A stretch of 64,000 nucleotides of DNA from Bacillota bacterium (GTDB lineage: Bacteria > Bacillota > Clostridia > Christensenellales > SZUA-584). The DNA lies in assembly GCA_023461435.1 (NCBI GenBank), contig JAEYLC010000010.1:248001-312000 (forward strand), written 5' to 3'. Numbering within the stretch: position 1 is the stretch's first letter; every line of letters starts with the position of its first letter. Below, piece after piece: positions 23,118 to 31,041 of the stretch. Under the pieces are notes generated by a model. That model ran no database searches, was not told the origin of the DNA, and saw nothing but the letters and a program-made list of their open reading frames with translations. The position numbers and the translations under genes were made by a program.

Positions 23118-23831
23118 ATGAATCCAATTTACCAGCCGAAAGGCGCTGCAAAAGAATACGGGGAATGGGCGCTCAATATTTACACGGGCTGTCCGCACCG
23201 GTGCTTTTACTGCTATTCACCAAAGTTTCTGCGTATGGACAAAGAGACTTTTCATTCACATGTTGAACCGCGCAAGGATATCGTTAATGCCGTGCGGCGG
23301 CAGATCGAGCGGGAGGGTATAACAGGGCGGCTTATACACCTGTGCTTTACCTGTGATCCGTACCCGGTTGGATACGACACAACGCCGACGCGCGAGATCA
23401 TCAAAATTCTAAAAGAATCCGGCAATCATGTGCAGCTGCTCACCAAAAACGCTGAGACTCGTGATTTTAATCTTCTTGATGAGAATGATTGGTTTGGCGT
23501 GACGATAACGGGATGGCATGAAACATCGCTTAAGACGGAGCCAAACGCGGCTACGACAACGGCGAGAGTATGCGCAGCGCGTGAAGCACACGAACGCGGG
23601 ATTAAGACATGGCTGTCATGCGAGCCGGTTATTGACTGTGAGGCGGTATTTGAGCTCATAAAGTATGGGACGCAGTTTGACCGCATTGCGATAGGCAAAA
23701 TGAATTATTTTCCGTCAGATATTGATTGGTGTAAATTCGGGCATGAGGTCGAAGAGATATGCAAAGCGTTAGACCGTGATTATTACATCAAAGACAGCCT
23801 GAGGGCGGAGATGGAGAAAGCCAATGTCTAA
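23118..23831 (+). CDS. Radical SAM protein, spore-photoproduct-lyase-like
   Basis: 237 residues. The 4Fe-4S/SAM motif is 'GCPHRCFYCY' (C25, C29, C32). The surrounding 'ALNIYTGCPHRCFYCYSP', 'CFTCDPYPVGY' and 'LLTKN' match the phage/archaeal SPL-like radical SAM group ('DNA repair photolyase'). It is shorter than host SplB (335) and lacks its C-terminal region. AGGAGG precedes the ATG. It may act on DNA or nucleotides; the substrate is unknown. Confidence 0.88.
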   Translation: MNPIYQPKGAAKEYGEWALNIYTGCPHRCFYCYSPKFLRMDKETFHSHVEPRKDIVNAVRRQIEREGITGRLIHLCFTCDPYPVGYDTTPTREIIKILKESGNHVQLLTKNAETRDFNLLDENDWFGVTITGWHETSLKTEPNAATTTARVCAAREAHERGIKTWLSCEPVIDCEAVFELIKYGTQFDRIAIGKMNYFPSDIDWCKFGHEVEEICKALDRDYYIKDSLRAEMEKANV

Positions 23832-24174
23832 GCTGATGCTGATTAAGCGGGACAAGATAGATGATCGCGGGCGGCGGCGGGCTGGCGGCTATGTGATAAA
23901 TGACGATCACATTATCACAAACATTAAGGCCCGTAAGAACGACACAGAGTTTATTGAGCTCAGCGTAATCATAGAGCGGTATAACCGGAGCAAAGAGAGA
24001 TATGCGGCAGCCGTGACAGATATCACAGAGGTGCTTGTGCGCTTCAACTGCTGCTGCGGGTACTGTGTAAATAAACCTCCTCATATGGGCACATGCGAGG
24101 GCTGCGGATATGTGTCTGGGTATAAAGGTTTTGTATACAAGGAAAAGGCGGTGGATCAGAATGCTCAGCTTTAA
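23824..24174 (+). CDS. Small zinc-finger-like phage protein
   Basis: 116 residues. The C-terminal half has 'FNCCCGYCVNKPPHMGTCEGCGYVSGY', three Cys clusters consistent with a zinc-binding fold. Overlaps the radical SAM gene by 8 nt. Confidence 0.7.
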   Translation: MSKLMLIKRDKIDDRGRRRAGGYVINDDHIITNIKARKNDTEFIELSVIIERYNRSKERYAAAVTDITEVLVRFNCCCGYCVNKPPHMGTCEGCGYVSGYKGFVYKEKAVDQNAQL

Positions 24175-24526
24175 AATGTGGTCGAGATTTAGGCAACCTG
24201 CACCGCGAAACACAGCACTCCTTTATGAAAACGGCAGACTTCTTGTATCGTTTGCGGAGGAACTTCTCGATGGTGCCGGGCCCGGGTGGAAACGATTCGG
24301 AGAGATCATCAACAATTACAACATATGGTCTGAAGCTTATTTCAAAAGAAAGATGATTGTACTGCCAGTTGCGCCCGGGGAGATGCTGGGCACAACTCGA
24401 GCTGCTTATGACATAGAGGTGATGGCGGCTGAGGTGACCGTAACGATCAAGCAGAACGGGGAAGAAAAGAAACTGTCACTCAAAGAATTTGAAGCGCTGG
24501 CCGCGAAGTGCGTACGGCGGATATGA
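24161..24526 (+). CDS. Hypothetical phage protein
   Basis: 121 residues from ATG 24161 with a moderate AAGGCGGTGG upstream, overlapping the previous gene by 14 nt. Alpha/beta sequence with 'VTVTIKQNGEEKKLSLKEFEALAAK' at the C-terminus. No family recognised. Confidence 0.65.
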   Translation: MLSFKMWSRFRQPAPRNTALLYENGRLLVSFAEELLDGAGPGWKRFGEIINNYNIWSEAYFKRKMIVLPVAPGEMLGTTRAAYDIEVMAAEVTVTIKQNGEEKKLSLKEFEALAAKCVRRI

Positions 24527-24537
24527 GGAGAAGCAAG

Positions 24538-24984
24538 ATGAACGACGGACAACAGACAAAGATTGAGTTTTCACTGCGGGATTACCTCGCGCCGGCAATC
24601 CTCCGGATGGCGGCGATTGAACATGAGGGTGCTGTGAAGTACGGCCACGACAATTATAAGAAGATTGAATTTAAAGACAATGTCGAGCATGCCATCAGAC
24701 ACCTTCTGCTCGTTCTTATATCGGCATCGGACGGCGGAGAAGAACTCTTAAAATCGATAGGCGAGAATGGAGAAGACCATCTCGCACATGCTGGCTGCCG
24801 GATTGGCATGGCTATGGCGGCGGAGAAACAAAATGAGCAGGCAACATTCAATGCATTGCATATCACAAACCCAGAGAATATCACCTATAACGAAATTACC
24901 TTTTGCCGTGACGGGATCGTAATAAAGACGGATGAAGGAAAAGAGATAAGAATTATTGCATGCGATAAAAGCATTAAAGAATAA
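24538..24984 (+). CDS. DUF5664-like putative dATP/dGTP diphosphohydrolase
   Basis: 148 residues. 'AVKYGHDNYKKIEFKDNVEHAIRHLLLVL' and 'NGEDHLAHAGCRIGMAM' follow the pattern of the all-alpha DUF5664 family (Y-G, RHL, HLAHA), related to MazG-like pyrophosphohydrolases. Relatives in some phages remove dATP or dGTP. The C-terminal 50 residues appear extra. GAGGAG 7 nt upstream supports ATG 24538. Confidence 0.6.
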   Translation: MNDGQQTKIEFSLRDYLAPAILRMAAIEHEGAVKYGHDNYKKIEFKDNVEHAIRHLLLVLISASDGGEELLKSIGENGEDHLAHAGCRIGMAMAAEKQNEQATFNALHITNPENITYNEITFCRDGIVIKTDEGKEIRIIACDKSIKE

Positions 24985-24999
24985 CATGGAGGTCAAAGG

Positions 25000-25584
25000 A
25001 TGAAAAAGCTGATATCAATCTTAATAGCAATCTGCGCGCTGACCTTGTTCAGCGGGACCGCACTGGCGGCGGAGCCAATCGATGAGCTCACAACCAATAT
25101 GACGATACCTGTCACCATTGATGATGTTACCGCTGTCGCAGATCAGCTGGGCGAGCATGAAAACGATATTGAAATGATGGCAAGCTTGATGTGGAACGAG
25201 TGCAGAGGAGTTCCGAGAACGTGCGAGAAGGCGGCGGTACCGTGGACAGTGCTTAACCGAGTTGAAGATGACCGCTGGCCGGATACTATAGCGGCGGTGA
25301 TCACGCAAAGCGGACAGTTTGCGCATACCGGCAAGCCGAGTTTAGACAGCGAAGGTGATAAGGCATTGTATGAAGAGCTGCGGAGCATTGCCAAGGACGT
25401 TATAATGCGCTGGCTGTTTGAAAAACAAGGCATTGAAAGCGTTGGCAGGGTATTGCCGAAGGAATATGTTTTCTTTGCGGGTCACGGCGGACGCAACTGG
25501 TTCAGAACCGGAGACGGCGGCGGGCGGTATTGGATGTTCGGGCTGCCGGATCCGTATGCGGATGATGAGGAGGAAGCCACATGA
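25000..25584 (+). CDS. Secreted SleB-like cell wall hydrolase
   Basis: 194 residues. Signal peptide 1-23 (KK start, hydrophobic core, 'ALAAE' cleavage). The catalytic Glu is in 'LMWNECRGVP', followed by 'VPWTVLNRVEDDRWPDTIAAVITQSGQFA', the Hydrolase_2 (SleB/CwlJ) pattern of lytic transglycosylases. It lies in the early operon, far from the lysis genes, so it may be a lysogenic or sporulation-linked factor rather than the endolysin. GGAGG precedes the ATG. Confidence 0.88.
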   Translation: MKKLISILIAICALTLFSGTALAAEPIDELTTNMTIPVTIDDVTAVADQLGEHENDIEMMASLMWNECRGVPRTCEKAAVPWTVLNRVEDDRWPDTIAAVITQSGQFAHTGKPSLDSEGDKALYEELRSIAKDVIMRWLFEKQGIESVGRVLPKEYVFFAGHGGRNWFRTGDGGGRYWMFGLPDPYADDEEEAT

Positions 25585-25787
25585 GGCTGCTTGATCGGGT
25601 TCGCGAGGTTGGCGACGTATGCGAAGAGAGAACTGGAATCTGCGACACATGCGGAAACCTTGTGCAAGTAACAAAAACGGCCATTGGGTGCGAGGCTCAC
25701 GACAAACTTATATTGCCGATGTTCCCGCCGTATCATACGCCGAACAATAAATGTCCTGACTGGATAAAACGGGAGGAAACCATATGA
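25581..25787 (+). CDS. Small Cys-rich protein
   Basis: 68 residues with 'GICDTCGNLVQVTKTAIGCEAH' and a later 'KCPDW', suggesting a zinc ribbon. ATGA overlaps with both neighbours. Confidence 0.65.
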   Translation: MRLLDRVREVGDVCEERTGICDTCGNLVQVTKTAIGCEAHDKLILPMFPPYHTPNNKCPDWIKREETI

Positions 25788-26413
25788 AAAACATAATCCC
25801 ATCAGCCTGGCAGATACGCGCCATACTCGAAAACAGGCTTAGCATGATAGCGGTGCCGATCAAGCCGCAGCCGGACAGCCGACATCACCGAATTGATTTT
25901 GAGCAAGGCGTTCTTAAAGAATCTGTTCAGATTGGCGGATGCTGGGACGTAGTGAATAAAACAAAGCCGCCATACCCACTCAACCAGCCTGTATATGTCC
26001 GCGAGACGTGGGCAATGGAACCGAGCGGAGCGTATACACATAAAATCGGGTATTCCGAGCCGACAACAGGGCAAACAGGCTGCGATTATCTCGGAAACAC
26101 TATTCGTTGGCGCTCTCCCGTCACAATGCCGCTCGAAGCCAGCCGCTTTATCTTGACGCCGCAAACGATCAAGGCGGTGCGGGTGCAGGAGATCACAAAC
26201 GAGCAATGGTTGGCGATTGGCGTAAATCTTGTTTGTCACCATGACGGCGAATGGGATTGCTCGGCGTATAAGCATTGCCTTGAAGGAATGACGGCTGGCT
26301 CCTGCATGGACAAGGTTACATCTGTATGGAACGCTCGCTACGCCAAAAGCGGGCTTGGGTATGACACGAACTGTTGGTGCTGGCTGGAATCAGTGAACGT
26401 TGAGGGGCGGTGA
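25784..26413 (+). CDS. ASCH-like phage protein
   Basis: 209 residues of the phage group usually beginning 'MK..LFN..MVRAIL.G.KT.TRR...PQP' (often called morphogenesis or ASCH-domain protein). Here 'PSAWQIRAILENRLSMIAVPIKPQP', 'VYVRETWAMEP' and 'WNARYAKSGLGYDTNCWCW' are seen. ASCH domains bind RNA or nucleotides. The usual 'TRR' after the first helix is changed to 'IAV'. Confidence 0.75.
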   Translation: MKNIIPSAWQIRAILENRLSMIAVPIKPQPDSRHHRIDFEQGVLKESVQIGGCWDVVNKTKPPYPLNQPVYVRETWAMEPSGAYTHKIGYSEPTTGQTGCDYLGNTIRWRSPVTMPLEASRFILTPQTIKAVRVQEITNEQWLAIGVNLVCHHDGEWDCSAYKHCLEGMTAGSCMDKVTSVWNARYAKSGLGYDTNCWCWLESVNVEGR

Positions 26414-26417
26414 TTGG

Positions 26418-27101
26418 ATGAACAACAGCGACAGAATCATACTTGACCTGTGCGGCGGAACTGGCGCATGGAGCAAACCGTATAAAGACGCTGGTTACGA
26501 TGTGCGGGTGATTACTCTGCCCGATTACGATGTAACGCAGCATATGTTCAACGGGTATTATCTGTTCTTCCCGCGCCAGCCCGAACCGCCGCTGAGCGAC
26601 GACTACAGGGAATGCGCAGAGGGAATCAACATCTTCGTTCCCGACATATACGGCATACTCGCCGCTCCGCCATGCACCGAATTTTCGCTTGCAAAATCGA
26701 CAAAACCGCGTGATTTTCAAGCTGGAATGATAGTCGTTAAGGCTTGCATGAGCATCGTTTGGGCTTGCAGATTACGAGGGACGTTGATGTTTTGGGCAAT
26801 GGAGAGCCCGCGCGGTTTTTTGCGACAATTCATCGGAAAGCCGGCTTTTTCGTTTGAGCAATGGGAGTTTGGAGAGCGAAGAATTAAGCCTACCGATTTA
26901 TGGGGATATTTCAACGCGCCGGCAAAACCCGTTAAGGTTCGCCCTGAAAATTTAACTACGAAATTTCCGAACGGGAGAATCAACACAAACGGCTGGTCGA
27001 GGAAATCACATAACCCCGAATATGTGCATTTAACTTTGGCGGATATACGGGCAATTACGCCGCCCGGATTTGCCAAAGCTTTTTTCAAAGCAAATCAGTG
27101 A
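26418..27101 (+). CDS. C5 cytosine DNA methyltransferase-like protein
   Basis: 227 residues. SAM motif 'ILDLCGGTGAWSKPYKDAGYDV' and catalytic 'AAPPCTEFSLAK' (PCxxFS, motif IV Cys) are the C5-MTase hallmarks. A recognisable QPRxxR region is missing and the protein is short, so the methyltransferase may be minimal. No cognate restriction enzyme nearby; probably an orphan protecting phage DNA. The frame extends to 26400, but ATG 26418 fits GGGGCGGTGA. Confidence 0.8.
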   Translation: MNNSDRIILDLCGGTGAWSKPYKDAGYDVRVITLPDYDVTQHMFNGYYLFFPRQPEPPLSDDYRECAEGINIFVPDIYGILAAPPCTEFSLAKSTKPRDFQAGMIVVKACMSIVWACRLRGTLMFWAMESPRGFLRQFIGKPAFSFEQWEFGERRIKPTDLWGYFNAPAKPVKVRPENLTTKFPNGRINTNGWSRKSHNPEYVHLTLADIRAITPPGFAKAFFKANQ

Positions 27102-27123
27102 AGGTTGAGAGGAGATAACGAAG

Positions 27124-27498
27124 ATGGATATGTTGACAAAACAATGGGGAAACGAACCGGCAGTACCTGCAAAGCTTGATCTTGGGGCAACGCTCAATAT
27201 GCCTCAAGAAGAATATGAGCATTTAATGGAAATGGTTGGCAAGCTAAATCAATATGAAAAGACAGGCCGCACACCCGAAGAGCTCTGCGCCGATCTCGCT
27301 CGCCTCGCTGAATATGACCGGCAGATTGCGGACGGGGAGTTGGTTAAGGTGGTGCGCGGAGAATGGATTTTTCAGCCGGTATCTGGCGAAGACCCGTATG
27401 CATGCAGCGTTTGCGGGAACACGGTTAACGTACATGGGTTCGAAATATGTCCATACTGCGGTGCAAGCATGAAGGGAGCCAATCATGAGAACGATTGA
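27124..27498 (+). CDS. Phage protein with C-terminal zinc ribbon
   Basis: 124 residues. 'LNQYEKTGRTPEEL' is a short motif common in Firmicutes phage proteins. The C-terminus 'YACSVCGNTVNVHGFEICPYCGASM' is a CxxC-CxxC zinc ribbon. GAGGAG precedes the start. Confidence 0.7.
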   Translation: MDMLTKQWGNEPAVPAKLDLGATLNMPQEEYEHLMEMVGKLNQYEKTGRTPEELCADLARLAEYDRQIADGELVKVVRGEWIFQPVSGEDPYACSVCGNTVNVHGFEICPYCGASMKGANHEND

Positions 27499-28024
27499 AG
27501 ATATCGAAGCGGACATCGAATTAACGCAAATGTGCGATTACCCGACATGTACGCCGTGTGATCCTGATTGGGTGCATGAAGGCATCCGATGCGCTCGCTG
27601 CAAGGCTATATACAGCATAAACTTGCCAGACCTTGAGCGCGAACTTCGCGCAACCATCACGGACGGTATCGAAACGGACGCTCTCAAAGCCATATGCGCG
27701 GCGTACAAAGACGGGCGGTATGTGGAACTGCCATGCTGTTCGGGAAGCAACATATTTAGATTGTGCCCGCCAAACATTACGGGCGATAAGGAAGATTGCC
27801 GCGCATGTCCGTATGGATATTCTGAATGCGCAACATCGTTACCTACCGACTTAACAAGATGGTATGTAAAGGCGCTGTATTCAGTGAGTGATGATTTCAT
27901 ATGGAGGCATAGAGATGAGTTTGGAACAATATTTCACCTCACCCGCGAAGCTGCCGAAGCCGCGCTGAACCATATTGCCGATGCCGGTACAATGGTCGGG
28001 GAGGAGATACGAGGTGAAATTTAA
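27485..28024 (+). CDS. Cys-rich hypothetical protein
   Basis: 179 residues with many Cys pairs ('MCDYPTCTPCDPDW', 'IRCARCKAIY', 'LPCCSG', 'CRACPYGYSEC'), consistent with several zinc sites. Overlaps both neighbours. No family recognised. Confidence 0.65.
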   Translation: MRTIEDIEADIELTQMCDYPTCTPCDPDWVHEGIRCARCKAIYSINLPDLERELRATITDGIETDALKAICAAYKDGRYVELPCCSGSNIFRLCPPNITGDKEDCRACPYGYSECATSLPTDLTRWYVKALYSVSDDFIWRHRDEFGTIFHLTREAAEAALNHIADAGTMVGEEIRGEI

Positions 28025-28208
28025 AAAATGTGACCACTACGACGGAAAATGTCCGTGCCTTAAATGTCCAGAGGAGCCAATCTGTATCGGTTGCCATGAT
28101 CCCGAAATCAACAAAGCTGGATTTGCCGTCGAAACCGAAAACATGTGCGAAAAAGCGCGAAAATATTGCGAGAGCGGCAGAGAGGCCGGGGAGGAAAGTC
28201 ATGAATAG
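28014..28208 (+). CDS. Small Cys-rich protein
   Basis: 64 residues from GTG 28014 (GAGGAG 7 nt upstream). 'CDHYDGKCPCLKCPEEPICIGC' packs seven Cys into about 23 residues. Zinc or iron-sulfur binding is likely; function unknown. Confidence 0.6.
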   Translation: MKFKKCDHYDGKCPCLKCPEEPICIGCHDPEINKAGFAVETENMCEKARKYCESGREAGEESHE

Positions 28209-28299
28209 TAAAGAGTTTTGGAAGGGTGTGGTATGGGCGCTTGGCGCGGTTGCTGTCGGGGCTTGCATCTGGCTTGTCATATGGGCCATGTTACGCTAA
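28201..28299 (+). CDS. 32-residue membrane peptide
   Basis: ATG 28201 overlaps the previous gene and follows GAGGAAAG. The product is one membrane helix ('GVVWALGAVAVGACIWLVIW'). It is one of at least three tiny membrane proteins in this phage. Confidence 0.55.
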   Translation: MNSKEFWKGVVWALGAVAVGACIWLVIWAMLR

Positions 28300-28315
28300 G
28301 GAAGGAGCAGGGCTG

Positions 28316-28510
28316 ATGATAAAAAAGATTATGAAAGCGGAATACTCTGTTGTTTGCGATACGTGCGGAGATGAAACGCTTGGAGATTCCAGCGCACAAA
28401 AAGAAATAGCCGAAGCAAAAAAAGCAGGATGGAAATTAATTCCGAGGTGCTTTGAGCAGGATATTGCGGTTTGTCCAAAATGCCAGTTAAAGGAGCAAAG
28501 CCATGAATGA
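28316..28510 (+). CDS. Small zinc-ribbon-like protein
   Basis: 64 residues. 'CDTCGDE' and 'CPKCQLK' form a CxxC/CxxC pair around a helix. AAGGAGCAGG precedes ATG 28316. Confidence 0.65.
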   Translation: MIKKIMKAEYSVVCDTCGDETLGDSSAQKEIAEAKKAGWKLIPRCFEQDIAVCPKCQLKEQSHE

Positions 28511-28757
28511 AAATAACTATGCGCTAATCATACGCCAGATCGAAGACATGATTAGTGAAATTAAGGCAAAGCATGACGCTGAGTTGCGGCCTTATTATGA
28601 CGGAATCGAGGCGCTCAGAGTCATAAACACAGCCTGCGAAAAGTGCGACGGGGCAGGCGAGGTGATGCGTCCGCGTGCGTGCGCTGAAGATGACAGAAAC
28701 CGAGAGATGATACCGTGTTCAGCGTGCGGCGGGACGGGAAGGAAGGCAAAGGCATGA
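28503..28757 (+). CDS. Protein with DnaJ-type zinc finger repeats
   Basis: 84 residues. Two CxxCxGxG-type repeats ('CEKCDGAGEV', 'CSACGGTGRK') as in the DnaJ central domain, after a helical N-terminus. Overlaps both neighbours. Confidence 0.7.
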   Translation: MNENNYALIIRQIEDMISEIKAKHDAELRPYYDGIEALRVINTACEKCDGAGEVMRPRACAEDDRNREMIPCSACGGTGRKAKA

Positions 28758-29086
28758 ATGATATTGAGATACTGGAAAGAGCAAAGGATTACGTGGGCGT
28801 TCGATATATTAACGGGGAAGCGGAAGCGTATATAAACAATTGTCTTTTACAGGCGATCAGATCGGGAGCTGCCGCCCTCCGCGCTCAAGCCGAGCGAGAG
28901 AATCCGCAGCCGCTTACGCTGGAGCAGTTGCGGGAGCGGATCGGGAGGCCTTATTACCATGTATCGCATGTGGGAAACAAAAATAACAAATGGGTTATAT
29001 TGCAAAAGGCGATAGGAGAACATCCGGAAGATTATCATTATGGCGAATGGTGGCTTGCATACGATCACGAGCCAAAAGGAGAGTGA
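28754..29086 (+). CDS. Hypothetical phage protein
   Basis: 110 residues. The C-terminal part, 'LTLEQLRERIGRPYYHVSHVGNKNNKWVIL', matches a short domain seen in many small phage proteins ('tLeeLr...g.PVwv'). ATGA overlap with the previous gene. Confidence 0.7.
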   Translation: MNDIEILERAKDYVGVRYINGEAEAYINNCLLQAIRSGAAALRAQAERENPQPLTLEQLRERIGRPYYHVSHVGNKNNKWVILQKAIGEHPEDYHYGEWWLAYDHEPKGE

Positions 29087-29093
29087 TATAAAT

Positions 29094-29279
29094 ATGGACG
29101 AGTTTCACGTAACAAAAGAAAACTGGCCCGACTGTCCAGATGGAAACAACTGCATGTTTTGTGAGAGGTATTCAGCCAAAGACCAAGAACGGCTATGCTC
29201 GGTGCGGCGGATGAGGGCAAAGACGGTGCGGCGGCTTCGGAGGGCGTACAAGGGTAAAAACAAAAGGATAACGCTATGA
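29094..29279 (+). CDS. Small basic Cys-containing protein
   Basis: 61 residues, 'CPDGNNCMFCERYSAKDQERLC' then an Arg/Lys-rich tail. AAGGAG precedes ATG 29094. Confidence 0.6.
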   Translation: MDEFHVTKENWPDCPDGNNCMFCERYSAKDQERLCSVRRMRAKTVRRLRRAYKGKNKRITL

Positions 29280-29563
29280 TTTTTTCACTCGATGATAATG
29301 AAGAAAATTGGCTTGCGTTAGCGGCGGCGGTTATATCTCCAAAAGAAATAAGCGTCGGTGAGGTGCTTAATAAACCAGGGCTTGCAATACCGTATGCGCA
29401 TGAGTTTCCGGGCGCGGTGGAAAGAAAAGAAAGGGACGCCGATATATTGCGCCGATACAGAGAAGGACAAGACATATCCGATATCGTCGTTGCTGCTAAA
29501 GCGAGCAGAGCCACAGTGCTAAAAGTGCTCAACAAAGCCGGAATATACTTTCGGAACAGATAA
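29276..29563 (+). CDS. HTH-containing phage protein
   Basis: 95 residues. The C-terminal 'RYREGQDISDIVVAAKASRATVLKVLNKAGIYF' has the resolvase/homeodomain-like HTH pattern. ATGA overlap with the gene before. Probably regulatory. Confidence 0.65.
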   Translation: MIFSLDDNEENWLALAAAVISPKEISVGEVLNKPGLAIPYAHEFPGAVERKERDADILRRYREGQDISDIVVAAKASRATVLKVLNKAGIYFRNR

Positions 29564-29581
29564 AGATAAAAGGGGATAACC

Positions 29582-30049
29582 ATGCGGAAAAACAATGTGA
29601 GGGATTATGCGACAGCTGCGTTTCGGTTTTATGCTCAAACAGGTTCGAGCGCTAAATATAAGAAAAAAGTATGGGACGACGCGATAGAACTGCAGCGGCA
29701 GCTTGAAGAGAAAAGGAAAAACGGAGATACAAGCTGCCCGACAGAATCCGCTATTATCAGGGCTGACATAGCTGTGCAGGCGGCATCGGCAGAGCTTAAT
29801 GATCTGGAGGCTGTCGAGAAGGTAAAGACGATACTTGAAAACAGCGTGATAGGGAAAGATATCTGGAAAGCGGTTGAATTTATATATATGGCGGAACCTC
29901 AAAAAGACATCGGACATCGTGAAATATGTGACCGTGTTCATAAATTCGGAATAACGCTACCGGCGAGCGAGCGACAGGTTTATAGGTGGCTGGCAACAGC
30001 CTGTGACGGATTTGCGGAAGCGCGTGGATTACGACGGCAAAATATATAA
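29582..30049 (+). CDS. Candidate late-gene regulator (ArpU/RinA-like position)
   Basis: 155 residues. The C-terminal 'HKFGITLPASERQVYRWLATACDGFAEARGLR' looks like a sigma-region-4-type or HTH segment. In many Firmicutes siphophages the last early gene, just before HNH-terminase, encodes an ArpU/RinA activator of late transcription. Position and size fit. Sequence similarity by eye is modest. Confidence 0.55.
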   Translation: MRKNNVRDYATAAFRFYAQTGSSAKYKKKVWDDAIELQRQLEEKRKNGDTSCPTESAIIRADIAVQAASAELNDLEAVEKVKTILENSVIGKDIWKAVEFIYMAEPQKDIGHREICDRVHKFGITLPASERQVYRWLATACDGFAEARGLRRQNI

Positions 30050-30128
30050 ATTTCTTGAAAAGTTGGCAGTAGTGGGTTCAAGTCAAGTGGTATACTATAT
30101 ATGGTCGGAAGAGTTGGGTGAGGGACAC

Positions 30129-30158
30129 AAGAGCATTGCGGCGGTAGTGCTCTTTTTA
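30129..30158 (+). terminator. Terminator between early and late regions
   Basis: AAGAGCA/TGCTCTT stem (30129-30135 with 30148-30154), 12-nt loop, T run. It separates the early operon from the HNH-terminase genes. Confidence 0.7.
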
Positions 30159-30173
30159 TTTGGGAGTAATTGA

Positions 30174-30347
30174 ATGAAGAACAAGAATCGCACGGCATTG
30201 CTTAAACTTATGAGCGAAGAACAGATAGAGTTGGTGCGGCGGAGCAGCCGCTGCTATCATTGCTGCTGGGGCAGATGGTGCGGCGGATTAAAGTACACAT
30301 GTCTTCGGGCGTATTGTATAAAAGCACACGGCGAACAGCATGCCTAA
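30174..30347 (+). CDS. Small Cys-rich basic protein
   Basis: 57 residues from ATG 30174 with GGGAG 8 nt upstream. 'SSRCYHCCWGRWCGGLKYTCLRAYC' contains six Cys, zinc-finger-like. It overlaps the HNH gene start (stop at 30345-30347, HNH ATG at 30340). Confidence 0.55.
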   Translation: MKNKNRTALLKLMSEEQIELVRRSSRCYHCCWGRWCGGLKYTCLRAYCIKAHGEQHA

Positions 30348-30606
30348 TAGTAATCATTATCAAAAAGCAAAGCATAGGGAATGGCGTGAGAAGGTGCTGC
30401 GTAAAGCAAAGTATCTGTGCCAGCGTTGTAAAAGGTATGGCAAGAAGGTACCAGCGACGCACGCGCATCATAAAAAATCTGTTGAGGAATATCCAGAGCT
30501 TGCTTATGTTGTGGAGAATGGAGAAGCACTTTGTACTGCATGCCATAACATTGTTGAACCTCGCAAATTAATAGCGAAGCATAGCCCCCCACCCTTTAAA
30601 AAATGA
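30340..30606 (+). CDS. HNH endonuclease
   Basis: 88 residues. CxxC in 'LCQRCKRYGKKV', then 'THAHHKKSVEEYPELAYVVENGEALCTACHN', the HNH/treble-clef nuclease motif. HNH proteins next to terminase cut at cos sites and stimulate packaging in HK97-like phages. That role is inferred from position. Confidence 0.92.
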   Translation: MPNSNHYQKAKHREWREKVLRKAKYLCQRCKRYGKKVPATHAHHKKSVEEYPELAYVVENGEALCTACHNIVEPRKLIAKHSPPPFKK

Positions 30607-30687
30607 CTCTGAGGGGGCTCAAACCGGAAGGGAGCAATACTTCCCTCTCCGGCGACTTTCCGAAAAAAAGATGAAGGGGGCCGGGAC

Positions 30688-31041
30688 ATGTCCAGAAAGA
30701 GACCAATGCGACTTGTTGTTAGAGATGCGATGACGGCTCTCGGCGTCTATAAAAAAGAGTTTGAGCCCATTATTATTATATATTGCGAATTGCGTGAGCA
30801 GTATGATGTGCTCACAAAGACTTTTATAACGTCGGGATATGACTTTTCAGAGACGACTAAAGAAGGTAGCAAAAAAGCACCGATTGTGACCACGCTCGAA
30901 ACGCTGCGAAAGGACATACTGGCTTATGCATCGCAGCTCGGGCTTACCCCGCAGGGTCTTCTTAAAACAGACGATCAAGCATTTGCAAAGAAAAAAACAA
31001 ACGCCTTAACCGACGCTTTGCGGGTGGTGCGTTCCGGGTGA
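30688..31041 (+). CDS. Terminase small subunit, P27 family
   Basis: 117 residues. It recognises the packaging site and hands DNA to TerL. The C-terminal 'LETLRKDILAYASQLGLTPQGLLKT' is the P27-type helix ending used across HK97-like phages of Firmicutes. AAGGGGGCC precedes the ATG. The stop overlaps the TerL GTG start. Confidence 0.88.
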   Translation: MSRKRPMRLVVRDAMTALGVYKKEFEPIIIIYCELREQYDVLTKTFITSGYDFSETTKEGSKKAPIVTTLETLRKDILAYASQLGLTPQGLLKTDDQAFAKKKTNALTDALRVVRSG

